Below are positions 8,379 to 16,548 of a stretch of DNA of 35,170 nucleotides, one piece after another. Position 1 is the stretch's first letter; each line of letters starts with the position of its first letter. Both the position numbers and the translations under genes were made by a program. The DNA lies in assembly GCA_018716565.1 (NCBI GenBank), contig DVJT01000173.1, positions 1 to 35,170 on the forward strand, in the 5' to 3' direction. The DNA is from Candidatus Avigastranaerophilus faecigallinarum. Lineage in GTDB: Bacteria > Cyanobacteriota > Vampirovibrionia > Gastranaerophilales > Gastranaerophilaceae. The notes under the pieces were generated by a model. The model did not search any database. It was not told the DNA's origin and was given only the letters and a program-made list of their open reading frames with translations.

Positions 8379-9452
8379 ATGGGTGATGAAAATAAACAAT
8401 TTGAAGCCAGTCAACAAAAGTTGCAAAAAGCAAGAAAAGAAGGTCAGGTTGTAAAATCAAAAGATTTTTCAATGGCTTTAGCATTACTTGTTATGTTTAT
8501 TATAATATTAAAACTATCACCATTCATATGGGATCAGATATCTGTATTATTTGTATATCTGTATGATAAAATTCCTGAAAAACATCTTGAAGATATAGGC
8601 TATGCTCATCTATTTACTGCAATTGCAATTCCAACAGTTCTAATAATAGGTCCAATATTAATAATGGCAGCTTTCATTGCAATTCTTGGTGATTTTATAC
8701 AAGTCGGTCCATTAGTAACAACAAAACCATTAGAACCCAAACTTGATAAATTAAATCCAACAAAATATTTTAAGAACTTAATGTCACCCAAAACAGCATT
8801 TGAACTAGTAAAAAACATTATAAAAGTTGCACTTTTAGGACTTATAGGTTGGATGGTATATAATTCACATCTTGAAGCAATACTAGCATTAGCAACAATT
8901 GATAATAGTTTTGCAATAATGAATGAATTTGGTTCTTTAATTATAGATTTCGTTATGAAAGCTGGTTTAGCCTTTTTAATAATCGCAGCAGCAGATTATG
9001 GTATGGTAAGATGGAAATTTTTACAAGACCAAAAAATGTCATTTAAAGAAGTAAAAGATGAATATAAAAACTCAGAAGGAGATCCTCACGTTAAAGCTGC
9101 ATTAAGACAACGAAGACAACAAATGTTACAAAAAAAGATGATGGATTCAGTCCCAGATGCAGACTTTGTTGTTACAAATCCAACACATATTGCTTGTGCT
9201 TTAAAATATGATGCGCAGCAAATGGAATCTCCCAAAATGCTTGCAAAAGGTACAGAATTATTTGCAAAAAAAATTATAGAAATAGCGAGGGAACATTCAA
9301 TACCTGTTATAGAAAATCCTCCTGTTGCAAGAGCTTTATTTCGGATGGTAGAAATCAATGCATCTATTCCACCTGAATTATATAAAGCAGTCGCCGAAAT
9401 ATTGATTTTTGTATACAATTTGCGAAATGCCAAAAAAGGTAGTAATATATAA
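8379..9452 (+). CDS. flhB: Flagellar export apparatus protein FlhB
   Basis: Membrane component of the flagellar type III export gate that switches substrate specificity after self-cleavage. The N-terminus (KLQKARKEGQVVKSKDF) is diagnostic, four hydrophobic segments occupy about 28-215, and the cytoplasmic domain begins with EGDPHVKAALRQRRQQM. The autocleavage site NPTH is N267-P268-T269-H270, close to the position known in enterobacterial FlhB. The 357 aa match the family. Injectisome homologues (YscU/SctU) share this layout, but the adjacent FliA-like sigma factor favours a flagellar role. No other flagellar gene is in the window. The gene lies 17 bases after apt, with a weak Shine-Dalgarno. 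Confidence 0.93.
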   Translation: MGDENKQFEASQQKLQKARKEGQVVKSKDFSMALALLVMFIIILKLSPFIWDQISVLFVYLYDKIPEKHLEDIGYAHLFTAIAIPTVLIIGPILIMAAFIAILGDFIQVGPLVTTKPLEPKLDKLNPTKYFKNLMSPKTAFELVKNIIKVALLGLIGWMVYNSHLEAILALATIDNSFAIMNEFGSLIIDFVMKAGLAFLIIAAADYGMVRWKFLQDQKMSFKEVKDEYKNSEGDPHVKAALRQRRQQMLQKKMMDSVPDADFVVTNPTHIACALKYDAQQMESPKMLAKGTELFAKKIIEIAREHSIPVIENPPVARALFRMVEINASIPPELYKAVAEILIFVYNLRNAKKGSNI

Positions 9453-9477
9453 AATAAAAAGATTAATAGAATAAAAG

Positions 9478-10137
9478 ATGCACGCAAAAATAAAAGATTA
9501 CATTGAAATAATCGAAAAGGTAGCTAAGGTAGAACATAAGCGTATTCCATCGCATATGGTGGATTATGACGAACTTGTCAGTATTGGAATTATTGCAATA
9601 CAAGTACTAATTAAAGATAAAACAGATGAACAACTGGCAAGATATAATAATGCTTATATAGCTACTGCTGTAAGATGGGCAATAAGAAATGAGCTCAGAA
9701 ACAGATATAAATGGTATTCTTTAAAACATACAAATGTAGATTCACGAAATGAACAATCACAAGATGAATACGGAGAAGAATCAACAATTACTCCGGGCAA
9801 AGTAAGAGAAGCTATTTACGAAACAATATTATCTATTGATAGTTTGGCTGCAGCTGCCTCTGATAATGATTCACCTTTTGATTTTATAAAAGACCCATCA
9901 GCTCTTCCTGATGAAAAAGCTGAAATTTCTGAACTTGGGAGAGTTATTAGGGAAGCTATTGCAAAATTACCGCCAAAAGAAAGAATTATTATTGAATACA
10001 GATTCTATCGTAATATGCAGGTAAAAGAAATTGCAGAACAAGTCGGACTTTCTTCTTCAAGAATTACAAGAATTATTCAAGCTGCATTAAATACAGTAAG
10101 AGAATATCTAAATAAAAAAGAACACTATGGATATTAA
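9478..10137 (+). CDS. fliA: Sigma-28 (FliA/WhiG-like) RNA polymerase sigma factor
   Basis: A 219-aa group-3 sigma factor. Region 2 is seen at about 22-75 (IPSHMVDYDELVSIGIIAIQ and the ATAVRWAIRNELRNRYKW helix). Region 4 is at about 160-210 (LPPKERIIIEYRFYRNMQVKEIAEQVGLS and SSRITRIIQAAL, a helix-turn-helix reading the -35 box). No region 1.1 is present. It follows flhB by 25 bases, which supports a flagellar sigma factor. An acidic insert (about 88-105) and an alanine-rich loop link regions 2 and 4. No anti-sigma FlgM is nearby. The sigma call is firm; the exact name FliA is probable, since other SigB/WhiG-type factors look alike. Confidence 0.85.
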   Translation: MHAKIKDYIEIIEKVAKVEHKRIPSHMVDYDELVSIGIIAIQVLIKDKTDEQLARYNNAYIATAVRWAIRNELRNRYKWYSLKHTNVDSRNEQSQDEYGEESTITPGKVREAIYETILSIDSLAAAASDNDSPFDFIKDPSALPDEKAEISELGRVIREAIAKLPPKERIIIEYRFYRNMQVKEIAEQVGLSSSRITRIIQAALNTVREYLNKKEHYGY

Positions 10138-10150
10138 TATTTCCTCATTT

Positions 10151-11818
10151 TTATACTTCGAATAAGGCAAATAATCTTGTTCTAATTTCTTCAGAATCAA
10201 GTTCTGTTTCAATTTCATTTAATTCCATAGCTTTTTGATAAGCTTTAGCAGCTTCTATATTATTTCCTTGTTCCTGCAATACTCGACCTAAGTTAAAATG
10301 AGCCATAACGTAATTTTTTTTCAGAGAAATTGCAGTTTCAAAGAGTTTTTTAGCTTCTCTTAGATTTCTTATTCCATCCAAATATATAACACCTAAATTA
10401 TTATAAGCAGAATAATAGTCAGGAGCTATGGCGATTGCCTTATGGTAGGCAATAATTGCTTCTTCCAAATAATCTTTTTTCCAAAGAGCCATAGCACATT
10501 TGTTATAAGAAACTGCATTTTTAGGGTTTAATTTAATTGCTTCACAATAAGCTTTTATAGCACTGTCAATATCATCTGTTTGCAAATATATATCCCCAAG
10601 TTCGACAAAAATTTCATCATTATTTTCATCAAGAATTATTGCAGTTTTCAATAAATCAATAGCTGTATCAATATCATCAAAAATATTATGATATAATGAA
10701 GCCAAAGCCTGACAAACAATAGCTGTCCACTCAGGATCAGGATTTCTATCTATTGCAAATTTATAATGTTCACAAGCATCATCATATTGTTCTGCTTTAA
10801 CCAAGGCATATGCTAAGGCATTATGATAAAATGGATTTTCTAAATCCTTATCTAATGCAAGCTTAAAAGCATTAACAGAATTTATTACATCATTTTTTTT
10901 CAAATATAGATGCCCAAGTTCATAATATATATTTGCACTATTCTCTTCAACTTCTAGAAGTTTAGAATAACAATCTATTGCTGTATTAATATCATTTTCA
11001 AAGTAAATTTGAGTAATTGTTGCAACTTTTAATAGCAATTCTTTATTATATGGATTATTTTGCAAAGCTTTTATATAAGCTTTTCTTGCTGTATCAATGT
11101 CTTCTTCTTTTATATTAATATCACCAATTTTTTGATAATATACTTCATTACGGCCTGTTGAATTAGCAGCAACATCATATGCTTTTACAGCCATTGAATA
11201 ATTTTTTGTTTTTTCTAAAACTTTACCAAGTAAATCATAAAACATTAATGAAAAATTTTTAGATAAATTTTTATATAGCATTCTCATCGAAGGATAATCA
11301 AGAGGAATACTTAAACTTCCCGACAGCATATAATAAATTGATTGAGAGAAATCTTTTGCATTAATATTAGTATCATGCATTTTATCAATGTACATTGAAG
11401 CCAATGACAATCTGGAACGAGCAGATTTTAATGGACAAAGTTTAATAGCCTCTTTTAACTCTTTTTCAGCTTCATCGTATTTTTTTGCCATTTCAAGGAA
11501 ATATGCGGTATAAATACGTGCATTAGGATTTGATGGAGAAATATTAATTGCTGATTTACATTGTTCTATTGCGGAAGAAAGATTTATTTCGCCTCTGTCC
11601 CATAACAAAGTTGCTAGTCGATAATAGGCTTCCGCAATATTCGGATTAAATTTTATTGCATCAATATAATTATCAACGGCATTATCTAAATCTGATTTTT
11701 TGCCTTTAATCAAATATTGTTCATGATATTTACGGGCAAACTCCATGTAATTTTGAGCCATAGAATCAAAATCAAATTCTTCAGTTTCCATAGAATTACT
11801 TGTTATTTTTTCAGACAT
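10151..11818 (-). CDS. Large TPR-repeat protein
   Basis: A 555-aa protein built almost wholly of tetratricopeptide repeats, probably eleven or more. Typical units are AEAYYRLATLLWDRG (about 62-76), ANIYYELGHLYLKKND, DEIFVELGDIYLQTDD, YSAYNNLGVIYLDG and VMAHFNLGRVLQEQGN near the C-terminus. The helical solenoid should act as a protein-protein scaffold. There is no signal peptide or membrane segment, so it is probably cytoplasmic. The start ATG has AGAGGAA about 9-10 bases upstream. It converges on the sigma factor gene with only 13 bases between stops and no terminator. The partner proteins are unknown. Confidence 0.9.
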   Translation of the reverse strand: MSEKITSNSMETEEFDFDSMAQNYMEFARKYHEQYLIKGKKSDLDNAVDNYIDAIKFNPNIAEAYYRLATLLWDRGEINLSSAIEQCKSAINISPSNPNARIYTAYFLEMAKKYDEAEKELKEAIKLCPLKSARSRLSLASMYIDKMHDTNINAKDFSQSIYYMLSGSLSIPLDYPSMRMLYKNLSKNFSLMFYDLLGKVLEKTKNYSMAVKAYDVAANSTGRNEVYYQKIGDINIKEEDIDTARKAYIKALQNNPYNKELLLKVATITQIYFENDINTAIDCYSKLLEVEENSANIYYELGHLYLKKNDVINSVNAFKLALDKDLENPFYHNALAYALVKAEQYDDACEHYKFAIDRNPDPEWTAIVCQALASLYHNIFDDIDTAIDLLKTAIILDENNDEIFVELGDIYLQTDDIDSAIKAYCEAIKLNPKNAVSYNKCAMALWKKDYLEEAIIAYHKAIAIAPDYYSAYNNLGVIYLDGIRNLREAKKLFETAISLKKNYVMAHFNLGRVLQEQGNNIEAAKAYQKAMELNEIETELDSEEIRTRLFALFEV

Positions 11819-12005
11819 CGACCATCTATTCCTCTATAATATATATCATCTGATAAAATTTTAAAAAAAGGAATATTTTGCTTATAAAATACTGCGTATG
11901 GAGTAGTCTAAATATGTTATATTCGTTTACTTAACAAAAGAAAAAAGTCAATTTTTAAAACTTTTTTGTTTTTTAAATATTAGGTAGCAATACAAGGAGT
12001 TTTTT

Positions 12006-12464
12006 ATGAATCCTATAAGATTTGGAGAAATAAACTACAGTTCAAAATATGGAAAAGATGCTCTTCGTGCAAAAACAGAGCAAAGTGCAAATCAAGAAGT
12101 TCAAAAAGATTCATTCAACCCCAAATATAAATCTAAAAGGAATAAAAAAGCTTCTGGTACATTAGGTACAATTGCCCTAATGGTAGCAACAGGTATTGCT
12201 GTATATAAAGGAAAAGGCAAAATCCAAACAATTTTAAATAATACTAATTCAGGTGTAAGCAATAAAATAAAAGATTTTGCAACAAAACATCCTAATTTAT
12301 CTCTAGCAGGGCAATCACTAAAAGAAGCCGGCATACATATAAAAGATGCTTGTGCAAAACCAACAGAAATTGTAAAAAAAGGTGCAAAAACAATAACAAA
12401 ACCATTTATTGCATTATATAATGGTGCAAAAAATATATTTTCGAATTTTAAAAATAAACAATAA
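12006..12464 (+). CDS. Unknown membrane-associated protein, 152 aa
   Basis: Not recognised. A polar N-terminus (1-37) is followed by a basic patch (KYKSKRNKK, about 40-48), one hydrophobic segment (TLGTIALMVATGIAVY, about 52-67) and a lysine-rich, helical remainder. There is no cleavable signal peptide, and the basic patch before the hydrophobic segment suggests a membrane anchor. GGAG at 11996-11999 gives the Shine-Dalgarno. The next gene begins 3 bases after the stop without its own ribosome-binding site, so the two are probably translationally coupled and work together. A similar basic patch (KYKQKRNKN) occurs near the start of the 953-aa protein at 31947. Confidence 0.7.
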   Translation: MNPIRFGEINYSSKYGKDALRAKTEQSANQEVQKDSFNPKYKSKRNKKASGTLGTIALMVATGIAVYKGKGKIQTILNNTNSGVSNKIKDFATKHPNLSLAGQSLKEAGIHIKDACAKPTEIVKKGAKTITKPFIALYNGAKNIFSNFKNKQ

Positions 12465-12467
12465 AAT

Positions 12468-14306
12468 ATGACACAAAATAATAATATTCAAACATCAAAT
12501 AATATATTTAGCTTGTTCCCACAATATACGCTGGAACAAGCTAATGTAGTGCAAAAACCTGTTTCAAAAGTGTCTGTAAATTCTTCTATCGAAAGAAAAG
12601 AAGATTCAATTGAACTTACTAAGGAAAAATCAAGTAAAGCAAAGAAAATTATTTTTGGTTCAACTCTTGCATCAACAATAATAACTGCAGGAATCGTAAG
12701 CATGTTTTTTGCGAAAGGTTTTCACGGAAGTTCATTAAAGAAACTAACAAAATTCAAAGAAAAACTGGCAAGAGAAATATCTGAAAGCAGCAGCAATAAA
12801 GCAGAAGGTATAACTCAAAAAGCAGTTCTTTATACAAAGAAAGGAACTCAAAAAGCAATAGACGGACTTGAAGCTACATCTAATTTTGCAGCAATTAAAG
12901 ACTGGACATGCGATAAAATTTTAAGATTAAACAAAGTAACTGCTAAATTTGCTGATAAATCAAAAGATTTATTCAAAAAAGTTGTAGATAAAACTTTAGG
13001 AAAAAAATATGATAAAGTTGAAGTTAAAGTAAAAGATTTAACTTCACTATTGAAGCATTATAACATTACGAATTTAGAAAATTTAGACGAAGCCCAAAAA
13101 ATAATGCCTGTAACAATCAAGGGCGAAACAAAAACATTATCAGAATGGGTCGAAAAACTTTCTCAAGAGATAAAACGTCTTGAAAGTGCTTATGATGATG
13201 GATTTAGTTTAGGCGCAAGAAAGTTAAGAGGACAAAAACGTACTAAATTATTGTCTGGAATTTCTGACAAAATAAAAGAAAAATTATTTGGCACAAAAGG
13301 CAATAAAGTTGATACAAATAATTATAGAACTTATGTAACTCAAGACGTTTCAAGTGCTGCTCAACAAGAACTAAGAGAAGAAATCTTGCGAGCAAGAAAA
13401 AAAGTTACAAACAATATTCCTGCAATATATGATGATATAAAAGGTAAAGTTAATCAGTTCTCGAATTCAATAAAATTTCAAGATACAGCTTCTTTAGAAT
13501 TCATAACAAAATTAAATCAACAACTTGATGCATTTAAGAAATGCTCAGGTGCAAGTGAAGCCGCTTCAAGAAGAAAAATTGTTGAGGAAATATCATCAAG
13601 CGTTGATGACTTTATTGAATTAATAAAGAAATCAGATTATACAGATATCGAAAAAGCAAACTTATTTGAAATTTTAAATTCAATAAAGATGTCGGCAAAA
13701 TCTTCAAGCGGAAAATCAAAAGGAGCACTTGAAGAAATAATGACAATATTAAAAGGTTTAAATAACCAAAAAATAAAAGGTACTAATACAAAAATCATTT
13801 CAGATACAGATTTTAAGGATTTTTCAAAATTATCATCAAAAATAAGCAAAGGTCTTGATAATGCTACAGAACTTGAAATGGGTGAATATTTCTTAAAACA
13901 AGCAGAACTTGAAGTTGGTTCTGCAGCTACTGACGTATTATCATTACTCTTCCCAATAGGAGCCGGTGCAATTGCAATTGCAAAAGGTGATGATAAAGAG
14001 GAAAAAGTTTCTGCAACATTAACTACATGCATTCCATTAGCAGGCAGTTTCGCAACATTTATCTACGGAACAACAAAGATGTTATCCGGAGCTAAGAACC
14101 TTATGTTTTCTCTAGTTTCTGGTATTGTTCTAGGTAAATTTGGAAACTATTGCGATAAACTATATAAAAAATACAAAGAATCAGGATCTGTAGCAAAAGT
14201 AGCAAAAGAAGAATATGATAATTTTTGGACTGATTTAACTCCTAAATATGCTCAACCTTTAAACGATAATGAAAAAATAAATAACAAAGATAAAAAATCC
14301 AAATAA
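12468..14306 (+). CDS. Unknown large helical membrane-associated protein, 612 aa
   Basis: Not recognised. A polar N-terminal 55 residues is followed by a hydrophobic segment (IIFGSTLASTIITAGIVSMFF, about 58-77). A long charged helical body (about 90-485) has stretches likely to form coiled coil. A C-terminal hydrophobic region has three segments: near 493-505 (LLFPIGAGAIAIA), 520-533 and 543-558 (LMFSLVSGIVLG). The tail is lysine-rich. No catalytic motif is visible. It starts 3 bases after the 152-aa gene, probably by coupled translation. The overall plan (polar head, hydrophobic segment, long helices, hydrophobic end) is shared with the unknown proteins at 17241 and 31947, though I see no clear sequence identity. 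Confidence 0.75.
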   Translation: MTQNNNIQTSNNIFSLFPQYTLEQANVVQKPVSKVSVNSSIERKEDSIELTKEKSSKAKKIIFGSTLASTIITAGIVSMFFAKGFHGSSLKKLTKFKEKLAREISESSSNKAEGITQKAVLYTKKGTQKAIDGLEATSNFAAIKDWTCDKILRLNKVTAKFADKSKDLFKKVVDKTLGKKYDKVEVKVKDLTSLLKHYNITNLENLDEAQKIMPVTIKGETKTLSEWVEKLSQEIKRLESAYDDGFSLGARKLRGQKRTKLLSGISDKIKEKLFGTKGNKVDTNNYRTYVTQDVSSAAQQELREEILRARKKVTNNIPAIYDDIKGKVNQFSNSIKFQDTASLEFITKLNQQLDAFKKCSGASEAASRRKIVEEISSSVDDFIELIKKSDYTDIEKANLFEILNSIKMSAKSSSGKSKGALEEIMTILKGLNNQKIKGTNTKIISDTDFKDFSKLSSKISKGLDNATELEMGEYFLKQAELEVGSAATDVLSLLFPIGAGAIAIAKGDDKEEKVSATLTTCIPLAGSFATFIYGTTKMLSGAKNLMFSLVSGIVLGKFGNYCDKLYKKYKESGSVAKVAKEEYDNFWTDLTPKYAQPLNDNEKINNKDKKSK

Positions 14307-14308
14307 TC

Positions 14309-14332
14309 ACTCATTTAATTGAGTAACTTTTA
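14309..14332 (+). terminator. Weak candidate terminator
   Basis: ACTCA (14309-14313) and TGAGT (14320-14324) form a 5-bp stem followed by AACTTTTAATT. The stem is short and the U-run poor, so this may be only partial termination after the 612-aa gene. Confidence 0.25.
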
Positions 14333-14356
14333 ATTATTTAATTATAAAATATCGTT

Positions 14357-15148
14357 ATGAAGAAATTTTTAACTATATTTTTAATATTAGGAATTATAAA
14401 TTTAACAGCTGTTGCTGTCGAATTTGATTCATCGATTGACGCAAGTATAAGAAAAGATTTTAATGTTGAAACAAATGAATTACCTGCGCTACCAAATGCT
14501 GTACCAACTACAAATCCTGTAAAAACAGAAATTTCAACACAAAATAAATACAATTATACAGGGAAGATATACACACTTAAAAGAGGAACAAAAATAAATC
14601 TGACTTCAACAAACAAAATATCCGATTGGATGCACAAAGGAAGTCAAGTAACATTTAGTTCAAATAATAATATATATACAAAAGAAGGAACTTTAATTCC
14701 ATCCGGCACAATATTTAAAGGAATAGTAACAGACTCTCACAGACCACAAATTACAGGAAATGGTGGTCTTGTTGAACTTAAAATTGATGAAATATACTTT
14801 AACGGAATAATGTCTAAAATAGATACAAAAGTAAGTATGGCAAATTCTAAAAGAATCTTTTTAAGCAATATAAAGGGTAAACGTTCATACTGGAAGAATT
14901 TTTCAAAAGTAATGACACCAGGTAAAAAAGTTTTTTCGGCAGCCCACACTTGCGCTATGGCTATGATGCCAATCCCTGTTGTTAACCTATTTTCTATAAT
15001 TCCTTTAGCTGGCGGTGGTATTGTTTATACCTTAAATTTAGTAACTGCACCAATTATCACAATATTTACAAAGGGCGGTTCTTTATCATTACCTGCCGGT
15101 ACACAATTTCAAATTAAAATCACAGATGAAGTAAAAATTAAAGGTTAA
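14357..15148 (+). CDS. Exported protein of unknown function, 263 aa
   Basis: Begins with a Sec signal peptide (MKKFLTIFLILGIINLTAVA, cleavage probably near 20), so the product is exported. The mature part includes a beta-rich region (about 60-150) with repeated glycine turns and LIPSGTIFKGIV, and a hydrophobic stretch (about 195-240; MAMMPIPVVNLFSIIPLAGGG) that could insert in a membrane. It ends with LPAGTQFQIKITDEVKIKG. The PSGT/PAGT-F elements recall beta-barrel domains of TrbI/VirB10-like proteins, but the resemblance is slight and I do not assign the family. There is no clear Shine-Dalgarno. It lies 50 bases after the 612-aa gene. Confidence 0.7.
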   Translation: MKKFLTIFLILGIINLTAVAVEFDSSIDASIRKDFNVETNELPALPNAVPTTNPVKTEISTQNKYNYTGKIYTLKRGTKINLTSTNKISDWMHKGSQVTFSSNNNIYTKEGTLIPSGTIFKGIVTDSHRPQITGNGGLVELKIDEIYFNGIMSKIDTKVSMANSKRIFLSNIKGKRSYWKNFSKVMTPGKKVFSAAHTCAMAMMPIPVVNLFSIIPLAGGGIVYTLNLVTAPIITIFTKGGSLSLPAGTQFQIKITDEVKIKG

Positions 15149-15162
15149 TTTTAAATTGTTGA

Positions 15163-15189
15163 TTAGCGTATATTTTTATATTACGCTAA
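15163..15189. repeat. Inverted repeat upstream of ychF
   Basis: TTAGCGTA (15163-15170) and TACGCTAA (15182-15189) are perfect reverse complements around 11 bases of A/T. No U-run follows, so it is a poor terminator. It could be an operator for ychF. The left arm and spacer resemble the sequence at 16364-16378 ahead of the riboswitch. Confidence 0.45.
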
Positions 15190-15212
15190 AGACAGTTTGA
15201 AAGGAAATATTT

Positions 15213-16310
15213 ATGTTACGAGCAGGAATTGTAGGATTACCAAACGTAGGGAAATCAACATTATTTAACGCATTAACTTCTTCAAATAATGCACAGAGTG
15301 CTAACTTTCCGTTTTGTACTATAGAACCGAATGTAGGCGTTGTTAATGTTCCTGATGAAAGACTCCAAATTTTAGGCAAACTTGTTAAAACTCAAACAAT
15401 AATTCCTACAGCTATTGAGTTTGTAGATATTGCAGGACTTGTAAAAGGTGCAAGTAAAGGTGAAGGTCTTGGTAACCAATTTTTACATAATATAAGAGAA
15501 GTTGATGCAATTATTCAAGTTGTAAGATGTTTTGATGATATAAATACAATTCATGTTGCAGGAAAAGTTAATCCTATTGATGACATAGAAACCATTAATA
15601 CAGAATTAGCTTTAGCTGATATGGCATCAATAGAAAAAAGGCTTGAAAGATTAACTAAAATAGTTAAAACCGGTGATAAACAAGCAGCACTTGAATATAA
15701 AGTTCTATCAAAAATCAATGAGTTATTAGCTGATGCAACATTTATAAATCTCGAAAAATATTTTGAAGACGAAGAACTTGAATTTGCAAAAAATTCACAA
15801 TTAATGTGTATAAAACCTGTTATATATGCTGCAAATGTTAGTGAAACAGATTTAGCAACAGGTAATAATTATGTAGAGCAGGTAAGAGAATATGCATCAA
15901 AACATGGTGCTGATGTTGTTGTAATTTCAGCTAAAATAGAAGCAGAACTTGTAGATCTATCACCGGAAGAAGCAAAAGCATATTTATCAGATTTAGGTGT
16001 AACAAGCTCTGGTATTGAAAGAATGGTTCAATCCGTATATAAACTGCTTGATTTGACAACCTTTATAACAGCTGGCGAAAAAGAAGTAAGAGCTTGGACT
16101 GTAAAAAAAGGTTCTAAAGCCCCAAAAGCTGCTGGAGTTATCCATACTGACTTTGAAAAAGGATTCATAAGAGCAGAAGTAACCAGTTATAAAGACTTTG
16201 TAGATGCAGGTTCTTATGTAGTAGCTAGAGAAAAGGGTGTTACTAGACTTGAAGGTAAAGATTACATTATTCAAGATGGAGATATAGTCCATTTTAGATT
16301 TAATGTATAG
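15213..16310 (+). CDS. ychF: Ribosome-binding ATPase YchF (OLA1 family)
   Basis: Universally conserved TRAFAC-class NTPase that prefers ATP and associates with ribosomes. The P-loop GLPNVGKST is at 8-16, switch [22 protein letters not shown] is near 72-91, and the altered G4 motif NVSE near 210 replaces NKxD, which explains the ATP preference. The C-terminal TGS domain is at about 280-364 ([18 protein letters not shown]). The 365 aa are full length. GAAAGGAAATATTT provides a good Shine-Dalgarno. It is single, with an inverted repeat upstream and the riboswitch-led operon downstream. Confidence 0.98.
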   Translation: MLRAGIVGLPNVGKSTLFNALTSSNNAQSANFPFCTIEPNVGVVNVPDERLQILGKLVKTQTIIPTAIEFVDIAGLVKGASKGEGLGNQFLHNIREVDAIIQVVRCFDDINTIHVAGKVNPIDDIETINTELALADMASIEKRLERLTKIVKTGDKQAALEYKVLSKINELLADATFINLEKYFEDEELEFAKNSQLMCIKPVIYAANVSETDLATGNNYVEQVREYASKHGADVVVISAKIEAELVDLSPEEAKAYLSDLGVTSSGIERMVQSVYKLLDLTTFITAGEKEVRAWTVKKGSKAPKAAGVIHTDFEKGFIRAEVTSYKDFVDAGSYVVAREKGVTRLEGKDYIIQDGDIVHFRFNV

Positions 16311-16363
16311 AAGAAAATCTATATACAAAATATTAAAATTAATTAAGCAACAGCTTAACTAAA

Positions 16364-16392
16364 TTAGCGATATATTTTGTACGTGATAAAAT
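16364..16392 (+). promoter_or_regulatory. Putative promoter of the riboswitch-led operon
   Basis: TTAGCG (16364-16369) and TAAAAT (16387-16392) are 17 bases apart, and the -10 is extended by TG at 16384-16385. Transcription would start near 16399, just before the aptamer's first stem at 16404. The -35 is weak. Confidence 0.4.
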
Positions 16393-16403
16393 TAAAATTA
16401 GTT

Positions 16404-16503
16404 AATAACGAGGAAATCGAGTGAAATTCTTGAACCGGACCGCGGCCGTATAGTCGGAATGCTCAATATTCATATATAGGTTGCGTGTTTCCAATCTATA
16501 TAG
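16404..16503 (+). promoter_or_regulatory. Class-II (env8-like) cobalamin riboswitch aptamer
   Basis: Non-coding RNA fold whose order matches the short B12 riboswitches (AdoCbl-variant/env8 type) as I remember them. The base stem AATA/TATT (16404-16407/16467-16470) continues, past a small internal loop, as GAG/CTC (16410-16412/16462-16464). GGAAA follows at 16412-16416. The P4 hairpin TCGAG-TGAAATT-CTTGA (16417-16433) carries the hallmark GTGAAATTC. A GC-rich P5, CCG-GACCG-CGG (16435-16445), is followed by P6, CCG-TATAGT-CGG (16446-16457), and the conserved GGAATGC (16456-16462). The 11-bp P13 hairpin has arms 16473-16483 and 16492-16502 and loop CGTGTTTC, which could kiss loop L5 (exact pairs unclear). 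The aptamer lies directly upstream of a terminator/Shine-Dalgarno hairpin and the 234-aa gene. Expected effect: bound cobalamin lowers expression. Confidence 0.8.
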
Positions 16504-16508
16504 TGAAG

Positions 16509-16548
16509 AAGAGCTCCTTACGTTAAACGTATAAGGAGTTTTTATTTT
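16509..16548 (+). terminator. Terminator/Shine-Dalgarno-masking hairpin (riboswitch expression platform)
   Basis: CTCCTT (16514-16519) pairs with AAGGAG (16533-16538), and ACG with CGT inside it, with a 2-base bulge and loop TTAAA. The outer stem can extend to 16509/16543. It is followed by TTTTTATTTT. AAGGAG is also the only Shine-Dalgarno of the gene starting at 16547. The hairpin could therefore stop transcription, block translation, or do both. Confidence 0.75.

Noticed and set aside
16343-16358. Hairpin TTAAGC-AACA-GCTTAA as the ychF terminator
   Set aside because: Only 6 AT-rich base pairs and no U-run; not convincing.
16404-16503. FMN riboswitch, because of GTGAAATTC followed by a GC-rich segment
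   Set aside because: The FMN signature after this block (ACCGGCGGT...CCGCGAGC and later conserved arms) is absent, while GGAATGC and the P6/P13 arrangement fit the short cobalamin class.
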